Positions 22,668 to 31,355 of a DNA stretch of 57,925 nt are shown here, one piece after another; position 1 is the first letter of the stretch, and the number at the start of each line of letters is the position of its first letter. Source of the DNA: an uncultured Pelagibacteraceae bacterium (GTDB taxonomy: Bacteria > Pseudomonadota > Alphaproteobacteria > Pelagibacterales > Pelagibacteraceae); NCBI GenBank assembly GCA_902609535.1, contig CACLSF010000006.1, positions 1 to 57,925 of the forward strand, given 5' to 3'. The position numbers were made by a program, and so were the translations under genes. The notes under the pieces were generated by a model. It did not search any database. It was not told the DNA's origin and saw only the letters and a program-made list of their open reading frames with translations.

Positions 22668-23573
22668 GTGGAATTACCAGTTGTAAACCACCCTGATTAT
22701 GAAGCAAAAATTGGTGATGATAATAAATTTCCAATTAAAAAGTTTGGTGAATTAGCAAGTTTTCTAAAAAAAGAAAAGGTAGTTAAGAAGTTTTATAAAC
22801 CTGATCCATGCTCAGTAGATACACTAAAAGAAGTTCACTCGGAGGAGTATATTTTAAAAATTAAAAATAAAACATTAGAGCAAAGATTGGTTAAAAAAAT
22901 AGGTTTCCCTTTAGTTGATAGTGTGGTCAGAAGATCTTTGGTTGCAACAGGCGGAACCGTATTGGCCTCTAAATTAGCAATTAATTATGGAATAGCTTGT
23001 AATACAGCTGGTGGAAGTCATCATGCTATTTATGACGAGGGAGCTGGTTTTTGTGTTTTTAATGATGTGGCTGTTGCTGCAAAATATCTTTTGAATAGAG
23101 GGTTGGCTAACAAAATCCTAATAGTTGATTTAGATGTTCATCAAGGTAATGGAAATTCAGAAATATTCAAAAATGAAAATAACGTTTTTACATTTAGTAT
23201 GCACACAAAAGTCAATTATCCACCAATTAAATCAAAAAGTGATCTGGACATTGAGCTTGAACAAAACATGGAAGATGATGAGTATTTAGATATTTTAAAA
23301 AAAAATTTAATTTTTCTAAACGATTTTAATTTTGATTTTGTTTTTTATATCGCAGGTGTTGACATTCACTTAGATGATAGATTAGGTAAGTTGTGCATTA
23401 CTGACAAAGGAATTAATAAAAGAGACGAGATGGTTATTAGAAACTTTTTTACAAGAAGAGTTCCTATTTGTGGAGTTTTAGGTGGTGGTTACAATAAAGA
23501 CTTTAAAAAACTTATTGAATTACATGCAAGTTTGCATAAAAATTGTGCTAAATATTTAAATGACAAAAAATAA
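22668..23573 (+). CDS. Histone-deacetylase-fold amidohydrolase
   Basis: 301 residues from a GTG start. It belongs to the arginase/deacetylase fold: the paired His118-His119 in the G-G-S-H-H motif, and zinc ligands Asp156 and His158 in D-L-D-V-H-Q-G-N-G, are intact, with a further Asp in G-V-D-I-H. Bacterial members deacetylate small amines such as acetylpolyamines or other acyl amides; the substrate is unknown here. It lies one base after the dehydrogenase gene and overlaps msrB by 14 bases. Confidence 0.88.
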   Translation: MELPVVNHPDYEAKIGDDNKFPIKKFGELASFLKKEKVVKKFYKPDPCSVDTLKEVHSEEYILKIKNKTLEQRLVKKIGFPLVDSVVRRSLVATGGTVLASKLAINYGIACNTAGGSHHAIYDEGAGFCVFNDVAVAAKYLLNRGLANKILIVDLDVHQGNGNSEIFKNENNVFTFSMHTKVNYPPIKSKSDLDIELEQNMEDDEYLDILKKNLIFLNDFNFDFVFYIAGVDIHLDDRLGKLCITDKGINKRDEMVIRNFFTRRVPICGVLGGGYNKDFKKLIELHASLHKNCAKYLNDKK

Positions 23574-23928
23574 TCCAAATTTAACTCATCAACAAAATAA
23601 AGTATTATTTGAAGAAGCAACAGAGCCACCAGGTTCAAGCGAACTTAATTTTGAAAAGAGAGAGGGTAGTTATCATTGTGCAAACTGCGGAGTGAAATTA
23701 TTTGACTCTAATACTAAGTATGAAAGTGGCTCTGGTTGGCCATCATTTTACGAGTCTTTACCTGATGCATTTGAAACTACAACAGATTATCATATCGGTT
23801 ATGCCAGAACCGAGTATCATTGCAAGAATTGTGGAGGACATCATGGCCATATATTTGATGATGGTCCACAACCAACAGGAAAGAGATACTGTAATAATGG
23901 AGTTTGCTTAGTTTTTAAACCTAAATAA
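23560..23928 (+). CDS. msrB: Peptide-methionine (R)-S-oxide reductase MsrB
   Basis: 122 residues. It repairs methionine-R-sulfoxide in proteins. Zinc ligands Cys40, Cys43, Cys88 and Cys91 are present, along with the H-x-G-H-I-F-D-D-G-P motif and catalytic Cys111 in the R-Y-C-N-N segment. The resolving-cysteine position near the G-W-P-S-F motif is serine, while an extra Cys116 lies five residues after the catalytic cysteine. It overlaps the upstream deacetylase-fold gene by 14 bases. An overlapping 69-residue plus-strand frame is only a shadow. Confidence 0.95.
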   Translation: MTKNNPNLTHQQNKVLFEEATEPPGSSELNFEKREGSYHCANCGVKLFDSNTKYESGSGWPSFYESLPDAFETTTDYHIGYARTEYHCKNCGGHHGHIFDDGPQPTGKRYCNNGVCLVFKPK

Positions 23929-23941
23929 TTGATTTCAAATT

Positions 23942-25177
23942 ATGAATATAATTGAAATACAAAATAAGATCATCTCTGAAAAAACCAAGTTAAAAAATAA
24001 GTCGAAAAATTATTTAAGTAATTTTAAAAATATTGAGAAATATATCAAAAAAGAAGTTGAGTTAATTAAACGTTTTGAAAATTCGATTATCCCAGAAATA
24101 GAATTTAAAAATATTTTAATTGAAAATGAAAGGACAATTAATGAGAAGGTTCTGAAACGTGGTTGTGTAATAATTAGAAATGTTTTTGATGAAAAAAAAA
24201 TGAAAGATCTTAATAAAAATCTAGATCAATATGTTTTAGAAAATAATTATTTTGAAGATCAAAAAAAAAAAATAGGTATAGATAAATATTTCAGTGATCT
24301 CAAATCAGGAAAACCTCAAATTTTTGGATTGTATTGGTCTAAAGCACAATCAGAAATTAGACACTCTCAAGAAATGGAAAAGGTTAAAAAATGGCTAAAT
24401 AATCTTTGGAATTATAAGTATAAGGATAAAAGTATTTTTGATCCAAATAAAGAACTTGTATACGCGGATCGAGTAAGAAGAAGAGAACCAGGAGACGATA
24501 CATTGGGGTTATCACCACATTGCGATGCTGGATCGATTGAAAGATGGACTGATAATGCATATCAAAAAATTTATAATGATATTTTTTCAGATAATTTCGA
24601 AAATTATAATCCGTTTGATGCAAAATATAGAGATGAAACAATTGAATTTGAGTCAGCTGCGGTAGCGCATGTATTTAGAACATTCCAAGGATGGACAGCC
24701 TTAACAGAACAAGGTCCAAATGATGGAACTTTACAATTAATTCCTATCGCTAAAGGAATGGCATATGTTTTAACAAGAGCTTTACTAGATGATGTGCCTG
24801 AAAACGAGTTATGTGGTTCAAAAGCTGGGAAAGCTTTATCAATAAATGAAAAATATCATAGCTTATTGTTAGAAGGTTTAATTTCAATTCCAAAAATGTA
24901 TCCTGGAGATACTATTTGGTGGCACCCCGACGTTGTGCATGCTGTTGAGGAAAAACATATGGGTAAAACCTTTTCAAATGTTATTTATGTAGGAGCAACT
25001 CCATACTGTAAAAAAAATATTGATTACATAAAAAAACAATCGAAAAAATTTATTGAAGGTAAAAGTCCACCAGATTTTGCTGCTGAGGATTACGAAATTA
25101 ATTATAAAGGAAGAATTAAAATTAATGATTTAAGTGAATTAGCAAAAAAACAATTAGGTTTAATAGATTGGAATTAA
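23942..25177 (+). CDS. DUF1479 (YbiU-like) putative non-heme iron oxygenase
   Basis: 411 residues. The N-terminal Lys/Glu-rich helical region leads into G-C-V-I-I-R-N-V-F. A cupin-like core then carries a probable iron motif His193-x-Asp195 (S-P-H-C-D-A-G-S-I-E-R-W) and a distal His near 333 (W-H-P-D-V-V-H-A-V-E). This matches DUF1479, a family structurally related to Fe(II)/2-oxoglutarate dioxygenases, with no established substrate that I know of. It starts 13 bases after msrB and ends tail-to-tail with grxC, with a single base between the stop codons. Confidence 0.85.
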   Translation: MNIIEIQNKIISEKTKLKNKSKNYLSNFKNIEKYIKKEVELIKRFENSIIPEIEFKNILIENERTINEKVLKRGCVIIRNVFDEKKMKDLNKNLDQYVLENNYFEDQKKKIGIDKYFSDLKSGKPQIFGLYWSKAQSEIRHSQEMEKVKKWLNNLWNYKYKDKSIFDPNKELVYADRVRRREPGDDTLGLSPHCDAGSIERWTDNAYQKIYNDIFSDNFENYNPFDAKYRDETIEFESAAVAHVFRTFQGWTALTEQGPNDGTLQLIPIAKGMAYVLTRALLDDVPENELCGSKAGKALSINEKYHSLLLEGLISIPKMYPGDTIWWHPDVVHAVEEKHMGKTFSNVIYVGATPYCKKNIDYIKKQSKKFIEGKSPPDFAAEDYEINYKGRIKINDLSELAKKQLGLIDWN

Positions 25178-25178
25178 T

Positions 25179-25433
25179 TTACTTTAAAGATGCTTCTAAA
25201 GTACCATTTTTTTCTAGGTCTCTAAGTTCTTGATAACCACCAATATGCTCATCGTTAAAAAAGATTTGTGGAATTGTACGTTTTCCATTTGCTTTTTTAA
25301 TCATTTCATCTCTTAAATCTGGACCAGTTGATACATCAATCACTTTGTATTCAAGATTATTTCTATTCAGTAATCTTTTTGCAGCATCACAAAAGGCGCA
25401 CATTGGGCCTGAATACATAGTTATATTTTTCAT
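25179..25433 (-). CDS. grxC: Glutaredoxin (GrxC type)
   Basis: 84 residues, a normal dithiol glutaredoxin length. The active site is C-A-F-C at 12-15, with the cis-proline T-I-P-Q-I-F-F and the glutathione-binding G-G-Y-Q-E-L motif. It reduces protein disulfides and glutathione mixed disulfides in the cytoplasm. It is probably co-transcribed with the upstream TIGR03643 gene, 28 bases away. Confidence 0.95.
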   Translation of the reverse strand: MKNITMYSGPMCAFCDAAKRLLNRNNLEYKVIDVSTGPDLRDEMIKKANGKRTIPQIFFNDEHIGGYQELRDLEKNGTLEASLK

Positions 25434-25461
25434 ACTTTAGATATAATTATATTTTGCTAAT

Positions 25462-25761
25462 TTACCAGTTAAGAATTTCATTTTTCTTAATTTTTACTCT
25501 TATTTGTTTTCTTGAATATTCAAATTTTTTTCTATGTTTAATACTTTGTGAATTTACTCTTTTTCTCCATAACCTAAAAGATGAGGGTTTAAGATTTCCT
25601 CTCATTATCTTAATAACGTCAGCTTCAGTTTTTCCTGTTTTTTTTTCTATTTCCTCAAATGTAATTCTGTCAGCCCATGCTGCCCAGATAACCCAGTCTG
25701 GACTTCCTTGTTTTGGCTCAGGGTTTTTGACTTTAGTTGTAGGCCTGTGACTTTTTTTCAT
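25462..25761 (-). CDS. TIGR03643/DUF2805 family protein
   Basis: 99 residues, strongly basic. The core contains D-W-V-I-W-A-A-W-A-D-R-I-T-F-E-E-I, then a Lys-rich segment and L-K-P-S-S-F-R-L-W-R-K-R-V, diagnostic of this conserved family of unknown function. The helical pattern with a T-F-E-E-I-x-x-x-T-G core hints at a helix-turn-helix, but no DNA-binding role is established. The basic C-terminal tail (residues 72-95) is longer than the conserved core. It is divergent from the LysE-family gene across a 120-base spacer. Confidence 0.82.
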   Translation of the reverse strand: MKKSHRPTTKVKNPEPKQGSPDWVIWAAWADRITFEEIEKKTGKTEADVIKIMRGNLKPSSFRLWRKRVNSQSIKHRKKFEYSRKQIRVKIKKNEILNW

Positions 25762-25827
25762 AGATTTTTCAGTAAAACTCTAAATAAATTTTAATGCAAA
25801 TTTTAATGCTTATGATAATATCACTTT

Positions 25828-25880
25828 TAGATAGTCCTATCTAGCCATCTTTAGCTCCCGGTTTTTTAGGACTATCCTAA
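25828..25880. promoter_or_regulatory. Pair of nested palindromes upstream of the LysE-family gene
   Basis: Two local palindromes lie in the divergent spacer. TAGATA/TATCTA with a 4-base centre covers 25828-25843, and TTAGGA/TCCTAA with a 3-base centre covers 25866-25880. In addition GATAGTCCTA (25830-25839) is the exact reverse complement of TAGGACTATC (25867-25876), so the two elements can also pair with each other across a 27-base loop. The second element ends one base before the ATG at 25882. This could be an operator pair or a 5' leader with alternative folds that controls translation of the exporter. No known riboswitch is recognised. Confidence 0.45.
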
Positions 25881-25881
25881 G

Positions 25882-26496
25882 ATGCTTCCTCTAAATTATT
25901 TCCTTTTTCTCCAAATAATTCTTTTCATGTTTATTACCCCTGGAACACCTAGGATAGTAATAATTTCATATTCAATGAGTTATGGAGTTAAGAAATGCGT
26001 ATGGACAGCATTAGGAGATGTAACTGCAAATATTATTCAAGCAACTCTTGTTATATTTGTTATTGGTTCATTTATTTCAGATAATCCTAAGCTGCTTAAT
26101 ACATTTAAATGGGTTGGAATAGTTTATATTCTATATCTTGCTTATGATATTTATAAATCCCAACCAAAAAGTATAAATTCTGATGAAAAATCTGAAAAAA
26201 GTTTTTTATCTTTTTATAAAGATGGCTTTTTAGTTGCCGGAACAAGTCCTAAGGCTTGGATGTTTTTTCCGTTTATTTTTCCACAATTTATTGATTTTAG
26301 TTCTAATTATGTTGTTCAATTTATTATTCTAATAACAACATATGTAATTTTAGATTTTTTATCTTTAGTCAGTTATGCAATTCTAGCAAATAAAATGATT
26401 ACTTGGGTTAAAGCCAACGCAAAAGTTATAAACACAATTTCTGCGTGCGTTTTAATTGTAATAGCAGCAATAATTGCATTTATGCAACAATATTAG
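25882..26496 (+). CDS. LysE/RhtB-family exporter
   Basis: 204 residues with about six membrane segments. The N-terminal F-I-T-P-G-T-P motif followed by a polar G-V-K-K-C-V-W-T-A-L-G-D stretch is the LysE/RhtB signature, which normally reads TPGP. These proteins export amino acids such as lysine, threonine or homoserine. The start codon sits directly behind the palindromes at 25828-25880, which suggests substrate-dependent control. Confidence 0.85.
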   Translation: MLPLNYFLFLQIILFMFITPGTPRIVIISYSMSYGVKKCVWTALGDVTANIIQATLVIFVIGSFISDNPKLLNTFKWVGIVYILYLAYDIYKSQPKSINSDEKSEKSFLSFYKDGFLVAGTSPKAWMFFPFIFPQFIDFSSNYVVQFIILITTYVILDFLSLVSYAILANKMITWVKANAKVINTISACVLIVIAAIIAFMQQY

Positions 26497-26580
26497 GCGT
26501 TAATGCGATACTACTGTTACTTGCAAAAAAATTAATTTCTTAGTTAAATAAGATTTAAATTAATTAATTAATAATAAAAG

Positions 26581-26586
26581 AGGAGA
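26581..26586 (+). promoter_or_regulatory. Strong ribosome binding site of the HAAT solute-binding protein
   Basis: GAGGAG lies 3 bases before the ATG at 26590, ending a 93-base AT-rich leader. It fits high-level translation of a periplasmic binding protein and fixes the start. Confidence 0.6.
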
Positions 26587-26589
26587 TAA

Positions 26590-27828
26590 ATGAAAATTAA
26601 AAACATTATAATTACATTTGTTTCTGCAATAGCAATTTTATTCTCAACATCAGTTGTTTCTTTAGCAAAGGTTGTTGGTGATAAAATTATACTAGGTGCT
26701 GCAATTTCTTTGACAGGAAAATATTCATCTAATGGTGTTCATACTCAAAACGGTTACAACATGGCCGTCGACAGAATTAACAGCATGGGTGGTGTTAAAG
26801 TTGGAGGAAAAACTTATATGTTTGATATTATTTACTATGATGATGAATCAAACCCAAAAAGAGCAGCGCAACTTGCAGAAAGATTGATTTCACAAGATGG
26901 TGTTGAGTTTATGCTTGGACCTTACAGTTCAGGTTTAACCAAAGCAATTGCACCTGTAACTGAGAAATATGGTGTTCCAATGGTAGAAGCTAATGGAGCG
27001 TCAAGATCTTTGTTTACAAAAGGTTACAAATATTTATTTGCGGTGCTAGCGCCAGCAAACTTATATTTGGATGTTGCAATCAGAACAGCAGTTGAGCTTA
27101 ATGGTGGAAAAGGTGTAAGAATTGCACAAGCTTTTGAGCAAGATGCATTCTCACAGGATGTTAGATTGGGTATTTTAGATGCTGCAAAAGAAACAGGATC
27201 AAAAATTATAATCGACGACAAACTTCCAAAAGAGCTTAATGATATGGCAGCAACTTTAGCAAAAGTTAAAGCAACTAAACCAGATGTTCTTGTCGTTTCA
27301 GGACACACAAAAGGTGCTTTAACAGCCATTAGACAAATTGCTGAAATGAAGGTTGATGTTCCAATGTTAGCAATGACACACTGTGATGCTGCTAAATTGT
27401 CTAAGCAACATGGTGCAAATTCACAATACGCTTTGTGTGCTTCCCAATGGCATAAAACATTAACATATAAAGATGATTTCTTTACTGATGGTATGACTTA
27501 TGATGCAGACTTTACAAAAGAGTTTGGTTATGCACCTCCATACCAAGCAGCTGAGTCTTCTGCGGCTTTGTTAGTGTTTAAAGATGCTTTTGAAAGAGCA
27601 GGATCTTTTGATCAAAAGAAAGTTAGAGATGCTCTTGCTGCTACTAACATGCAAACTTTTTATGGAAACATAAAATTTGCTGAAGGTGGTCAAAACGTTG
27701 ATAAGCCAATGGTATTATTTCAAGTTATGTGTGATGATGCAGGAAAATGTGAAAATAAAGTTGTAGCTCCATTAAAATGGGCTTCAGCAGAATTAATTCA
27801 CCCAATTCCTAAGTGGTCAGACAGATAA
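26590..27828 (+). CDS. livK: HAAT-family ABC transporter solute-binding protein (system 1)
   Basis: 412 residues. A signal peptide ends near S-L-A (about 26). The mature part is a type I periplasmic binding protein opening with I-L-G-A-A-I-S-L-T-G-K-Y-S and carrying a conserved G-P-Y-S-S-G-L-T-K-A segment. It delivers ligand to the LivHMGF system encoded just downstream. The family binds branched-chain amino acids, amides, urea or aromatic acids, and the ligand cannot be assigned here. A strong terminator follows the stop codon, which should give the binding protein more transcript than the membrane parts. Confidence 0.9.
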   Translation: MKIKNIIITFVSAIAILFSTSVVSLAKVVGDKIILGAAISLTGKYSSNGVHTQNGYNMAVDRINSMGGVKVGGKTYMFDIIYYDDESNPKRAAQLAERLISQDGVEFMLGPYSSGLTKAIAPVTEKYGVPMVEANGASRSLFTKGYKYLFAVLAPANLYLDVAIRTAVELNGGKGVRIAQAFEQDAFSQDVRLGILDAAKETGSKIIIDDKLPKELNDMAATLAKVKATKPDVLVVSGHTKGALTAIRQIAEMKVDVPMLAMTHCDAAKLSKQHGANSQYALCASQWHKTLTYKDDFFTDGMTYDADFTKEFGYAPPYQAAESSAALLVFKDAFERAGSFDQKKVRDALAATNMQTFYGNIKFAEGGQNVDKPMVLFQVMCDDAGKCENKVVAPLKWASAELIHPIPKWSDR

Positions 27829-27840
27829 TATAAAAAGAAT

Positions 27841-27872
27841 AAAAGCCCCCTAATGCTAGGGGGCTTTTTTTT
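27841..27872 (+). terminator. Rho-independent terminator between binding protein and permease genes
   Basis: AAAAGCCCCC (27841-27850), loop TAATGCTA, then GGGGGCTTTT with a T-run to 27872. The perfect 10-bp stem with five G:C pairs plus eight T residues is the clearest terminator in the window. It lies 12 bases after the livK stop and 19 before the livH start. Partial read-through would explain how the permease genes are expressed at a lower level. Confidence 0.93.
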
Positions 27873-27890
27873 ATAAGCATTTAAAAATTT

Positions 27891-28784
27891 ATGGATTTTT
27901 TAATATTTCAAGTTCCAATGTTAACCGTTCAAGCTGTCTTAGACGGATTGTTACTTGGAATATTATTTGCACTTATTGCATATGGAATGGCTCTTCAATG
28001 GGGAGTTATGAATATAATTAATATTGCTCAAGGTGATCTAGTTATATTAGGTGGATATATCGCATACTTTATGTATCTTTATGGAATTCACCCAGCGTGG
28101 GGAGTTATAGTCTCGCCAATCATAATGTATTTTGTTGGGGTTATCATTTACAAATTGGTTATTAATAAGGTTGTTGATAGAGATTTGTTCATCTCAATTC
28201 TTGCAACGTTTGGCATTAGTATTTTATTTATGCAGTTAATGAACTTTGCTTTTGGTGCAGATGTTGTTCTTGCAAATTCTGGTTATGGGACAACTATGTT
28301 ATTTGATAATTCTGTAACATTGCCAAACTCTAAGATTTTCTCAGCATTTATAAGTATAGTATTTGCTATTGGATTAGTGATTTATATGAAAAAATCTAAG
28401 CTAGGACGAGCTATTAGGGCAACTGCTCAAAATGCAAGAGCAGCAAAGATATTAGGTGTAGATACAGAAAAAGTTTATGCAGCAACTTTTGGTATTAACG
28501 CAGCATTGTGTGGAGTTGCTGGAGCACTAATTTCGATTACATTTACAATTCATCCGTATATGGGATTACCTTACACAATTAGATCTTTCATGATTGTAAT
28601 TGTTGCAGGATTAGGAAATTTACCTGGAGTAGCTATGTCAGGTATGGGCCTAGGAGTTTTTGAGGAATTTGCAGATTATATTTTAGGAACAGAGTTTAGA
28701 ATAGGCTCTGTATTTTTATTATTAGTTTTAATTTTAGTTTATAGAAGATTTAAACTTTCTAAAAAAAGAGAATACTTAAAATAA
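27891..28784 (+). CDS. livH: HAAT ABC transporter permease LivH (system 1)
   Basis: 297 residues with about eight membrane segments. The A-L-I-A-Y-G-M-A-L region followed by I-N-I-A-Q-G-D and, later, R-A-T-A-Q-N-A-R-A-A-K-I-L-G matches LivH-type permeases; the latter stretch contacts the ATPase. It pairs with LivM, encoded next, whose ATG overlaps its stop as TAATG. Confidence 0.93.
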   Translation: MDFLIFQVPMLTVQAVLDGLLLGILFALIAYGMALQWGVMNIINIAQGDLVILGGYIAYFMYLYGIHPAWGVIVSPIIMYFVGVIIYKLVINKVVDRDLFISILATFGISILFMQLMNFAFGADVVLANSGYGTTMLFDNSVTLPNSKIFSAFISIVFAIGLVIYMKKSKLGRAIRATAQNARAAKILGVDTEKVYAATFGINAALCGVAGALISITFTIHPYMGLPYTIRSFMIVIVAGLGNLPGVAMSGMGLGVFEEFADYILGTEFRIGSVFLLLVLILVYRRFKLSKKREYLK

Positions 28785-29833
28785 TGAATAAAAATATAAT
28801 TTTATATGCTGCTATTTTAATATTTGGTGTCGCGGCACCATTTGTTTTCCCAGCATTTAAAGTTCAATTGTCTATTCTTTGTATCTTAATCATCTTAGCA
28901 ATTACATGGAATGTTCAAGGTGGAGAAATGGGATATAATACTTTTGGAAATATTCTTTTTTATGGACTTGGAATGTATCTCTGTGCCTCGGTTCAGGTTG
29001 GGATGTTCTTTCCTTTAGCTGAATGGACAGAAGGTGGCGGAGAAAAAACATTTGTCCATACTCCTGCACAATTTTTTCAAGGATTTGCAGTAGGACTTGC
29101 TGTAGCTGCAATTGTTCCTTCAATAGTAGCAGGTTTAATTGGCTACTCAATTTTAGGACTTAGAGGACATTATTTTGCGATTTGCACATTAGGTTTAGGT
29201 GTTGCTGCTGGAGAAATTTCAGGAGGAATAGAAATTATTGGAGCGGGTCAAGGATTTACCACTCCTCCTTTTCCAAAAGTTGGAAGTTTAGAAGCAAGAG
29301 GAGAATTTTTTTATTTTTGTAGCTTTGCAGTTTTAATTTTAACATTTCTTGCTGTTAAAGCAATTTACTCAACCAGATTTAAATTAGTTCTGAATGCAAT
29401 AAGAGATAATGAAGATAAGGCAGAAGCCATGGGTATCCAAACTATGAAGTATAAAATTATTGGTTGGATGATATCTGCTTTTTTCTGTGGTCTAGCTGGA
29501 GGTATCATGGGTGGACTTGTTGGTTATATAGATTCAACTGATGTTGCTTTTGATGGAAGAGAAATGGGAGTGTTTATGGTATTAATGGCAATATTAGGTG
29601 GTAAAGGAACTTTGTGGGGACCCGTTATTGGAGCTACCGTTTTTCATATATTTAAAGAGGGTTTTTGGACATTCTTCCTTGGATGGCAGTATGTAGCCCT
29701 TGGAGTACTAATAGTTGTCATTGTTATCTATTTCCCTGAGGGAATTATGGGGTGGTTAAGAGAAAAATATCCTGAGAGATTCGGAGAAGTGGTCGATGAG
29801 GCTGATCGTAAGGCGCAGGTTGAACTTAAATGA
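28784..29833 (+). CDS. livM: HAAT ABC transporter permease LivM (system 1)
   Basis: 349 residues with about nine membrane segments. The conserved R-G-H-Y-F-A-I-C-T-L-G segment and the cytoplasmic R-D-N-E-D-K-A-E-A-M-G loop, which contacts the ATPase subunit, are both present. It overlaps livH by one base and livG by four (ATGA). Confidence 0.93.
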   Translation: MNKNIILYAAILIFGVAAPFVFPAFKVQLSILCILIILAITWNVQGGEMGYNTFGNILFYGLGMYLCASVQVGMFFPLAEWTEGGGEKTFVHTPAQFFQGFAVGLAVAAIVPSIVAGLIGYSILGLRGHYFAICTLGLGVAAGEISGGIEIIGAGQGFTTPPFPKVGSLEARGEFFYFCSFAVLILTFLAVKAIYSTRFKLVLNAIRDNEDKAEAMGIQTMKYKIIGWMISAFFCGLAGGIMGGLVGYIDSTDVAFDGREMGVFMVLMAILGGKGTLWGPVIGATVFHIFKEGFWTFFLGWQYVALGVLIVVIVIYFPEGIMGWLREKYPERFGEVVDEADRKAQVELK

Positions 29834-30570
29834 GTATACTAGAAGTAAATAATGTGAGTAAATCTTTTGGAGGTGTAAAGGCCAATGTTGATATTTCTAT
29901 GGCAGTCGAAAAAGGAAAAATTGTTGGACTTATTGGTCCAAATGGATCTGGAAAAACTACGTTATTTAATTCTATAGTAGGAACTTATCCCATAGATCAA
30001 GGTTCAATAAAATTTAATGGTAAAGAAGTTTCAGAATTGCCAGTTCCAATTATTGCAAAACTTGGTCTTTTAAGAACATTCCAACAAACAAGAATCTATG
30101 GAAAACTTAACTGTGTCGATAACATGTTAATAAGTCATAAAGCTAGTGATGAAAGTTTAGTTTCCATTTTCTCAAAAATTCCTAAAGACTTAACAGATAA
30201 GGCTGAAAATTTGCTTAACTTTGTTGGACTTTACCAGAAGAGAAATTTAAGAGCGGGTGACTTATCATTTGGTCAACAAAAACTTTTAGAACTTGCAATG
30301 GCATTGATGAATGAACCAGAAATGTTACTTTTAGATGAACCAACTGCAGGTATTAATCCAACATTGATAAATGGAATTATAGATAGATTAATAAAAGTAA
30401 ATCAAGATTTTGGAATTACTTTATTAGTCATTGAGCATAATATGAGAGTAATTATGCAATTGGCAGAAAATATTTTTTGCTTAGCACATGGAAAAATGCT
30501 TGCCAATGGAACACCGGATGAAATTAAAAATGATAAGCGAGTTATAGATGCTTATTTAGGAGCACAATAA
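29830..30570 (+). CDS. livG: HAAT ABC transporter ATP-binding protein LivG (system 1)
   Basis: 246 residues. Walker A GPNGSGKTT is at 36-44, the ABC signature reads L-S-F-G-Q-Q rather than LSGGQ, and Walker B L-L-L-D-E-P-T-A-G is canonical. The R-T-F-Q-Q-T-R Q-loop and the H-switch in I-E-H-N-M fit LivG. It energises the LivHM channel together with LivF. Confidence 0.94.
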   Translation: MSILEVNNVSKSFGGVKANVDISMAVEKGKIVGLIGPNGSGKTTLFNSIVGTYPIDQGSIKFNGKEVSELPVPIIAKLGLLRTFQQTRIYGKLNCVDNMLISHKASDESLVSIFSKIPKDLTDKAENLLNFVGLYQKRNLRAGDLSFGQQKLLELAMALMNEPEMLLLDEPTAGINPTLINGIIDRLIKVNQDFGITLLVIEHNMRVIMQLAENIFCLAHGKMLANGTPDEIKNDKRVIDAYLGAQ

Positions 30571-31355
30571 TGGCTAATCAATATGAAGTATTAGGTAAAG
30601 CACCTGGCGCTGACGATCTAAAAAAGCTCTCAGAGGACAATATTCACTTAACAATTAAAGGTTTGTCAGCTGGCTATGGTAAAATGGAAATTTTACATAA
30701 TTTAGATTTGTTTGTCAGCAAGGCACAATCATTATGCTTGATAGGCCCTAATGGAGCAGGGAAATCGACAATTCTTCATTCAATATATGGTTTTACGAAT
30801 ATTTTTTCTGGTAAAATCGAAGTTGATGGCAAAGAAATAACAAACCTTACGCCGGCAGAGAAACTAAAATCTCAAGGAATAGCTTATATTCTTCAAGATA
30901 ATTCTGTTTTTCCAGACATGACTGTAGAAGAAAACCTTTTAATGGGTGGATATATAAAAGATAAAACTGAAGAGTCATTTGAAGAAGCAGAGAGAGTTCT
31001 TCAGAAATATGAGAGATTAAGAAATAGAAGAAACCAACCAGCTAAAGTTTTGTCTGGTGGTGAGAGAAGATTGTTAGAAATATCTAGAGCTTTAGTAATG
31101 AAACCATCTATTTTATTAGTTGATGAACCTTCAATTGGATTAGAACCAAGATATATTCAAATGGTATTTGAAATCTTAGATGATCTTCAAAAAAATGAGA
31201 AAAAAACTATTATATTGGTTGAACAAAATGCCAAAAAGGGTTTGGAGTTTGCCGACATTGGATATGTTTTAGTTTCCGGACAAACTGCTATTGCAGGAAA
31301 AGGAGATGAACTTCTAAATAATCCAGATGTGGGTCGTCTATTTTTAGGCGGTTGA
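30570..31355 (+). CDS. livF: HAAT ABC transporter ATP-binding protein LivF (system 1)
   Basis: 261 residues, about 25 longer than usual because of an acidic/basic N-terminal extension before the conserved L-S-A-G-Y-G-K. Walker A GPNGAGKST is at 59-67, the signature is L-S-G-G-E-R and Walker B reads L-L-V-D-E-P. It overlaps livG by one base. Its stop TGA shares a base with the azlC ATG. Confidence 0.94.
   Translation: MANQYEVLGKAPGADDLKKLSEDNIHLTIKGLSAGYGKMEILHNLDLFVSKAQSLCLIGPNGAGKSTILHSIYGFTNIFSGKIEVDGKEITNLTPAEKLKSQGIAYILQDNSVFPDMTVEENLLMGGYIKDKTEESFEEAERVLQKYERLRNRRNQPAKVLSGGERRLLEISRALVMKPSILLVDEPSIGLEPRYIQMVFEILDDLQKNEKKTIILVEQNAKKGLEFADIGYVLVSGQTAIAGKGDELLNNPDVGRLFLGG

Noticed and set aside
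23702-23911. 69-residue plus-strand frame inside msrB
   Set aside because: MsrB zinc and catalytic cysteines are all in the other frame.
26552-26576. TAAT-rich repeated tract upstream of livK as a possible origin or repeat element
   Set aside because: Simple AT-rich sequence in a 93-base promoter region; no DnaA-box cluster or longer repeat.
28902-29150. Minus-strand open frame within livM
   Set aside because: Fully covered by a clear LivM coding frame; composition is that of a shadow frame.
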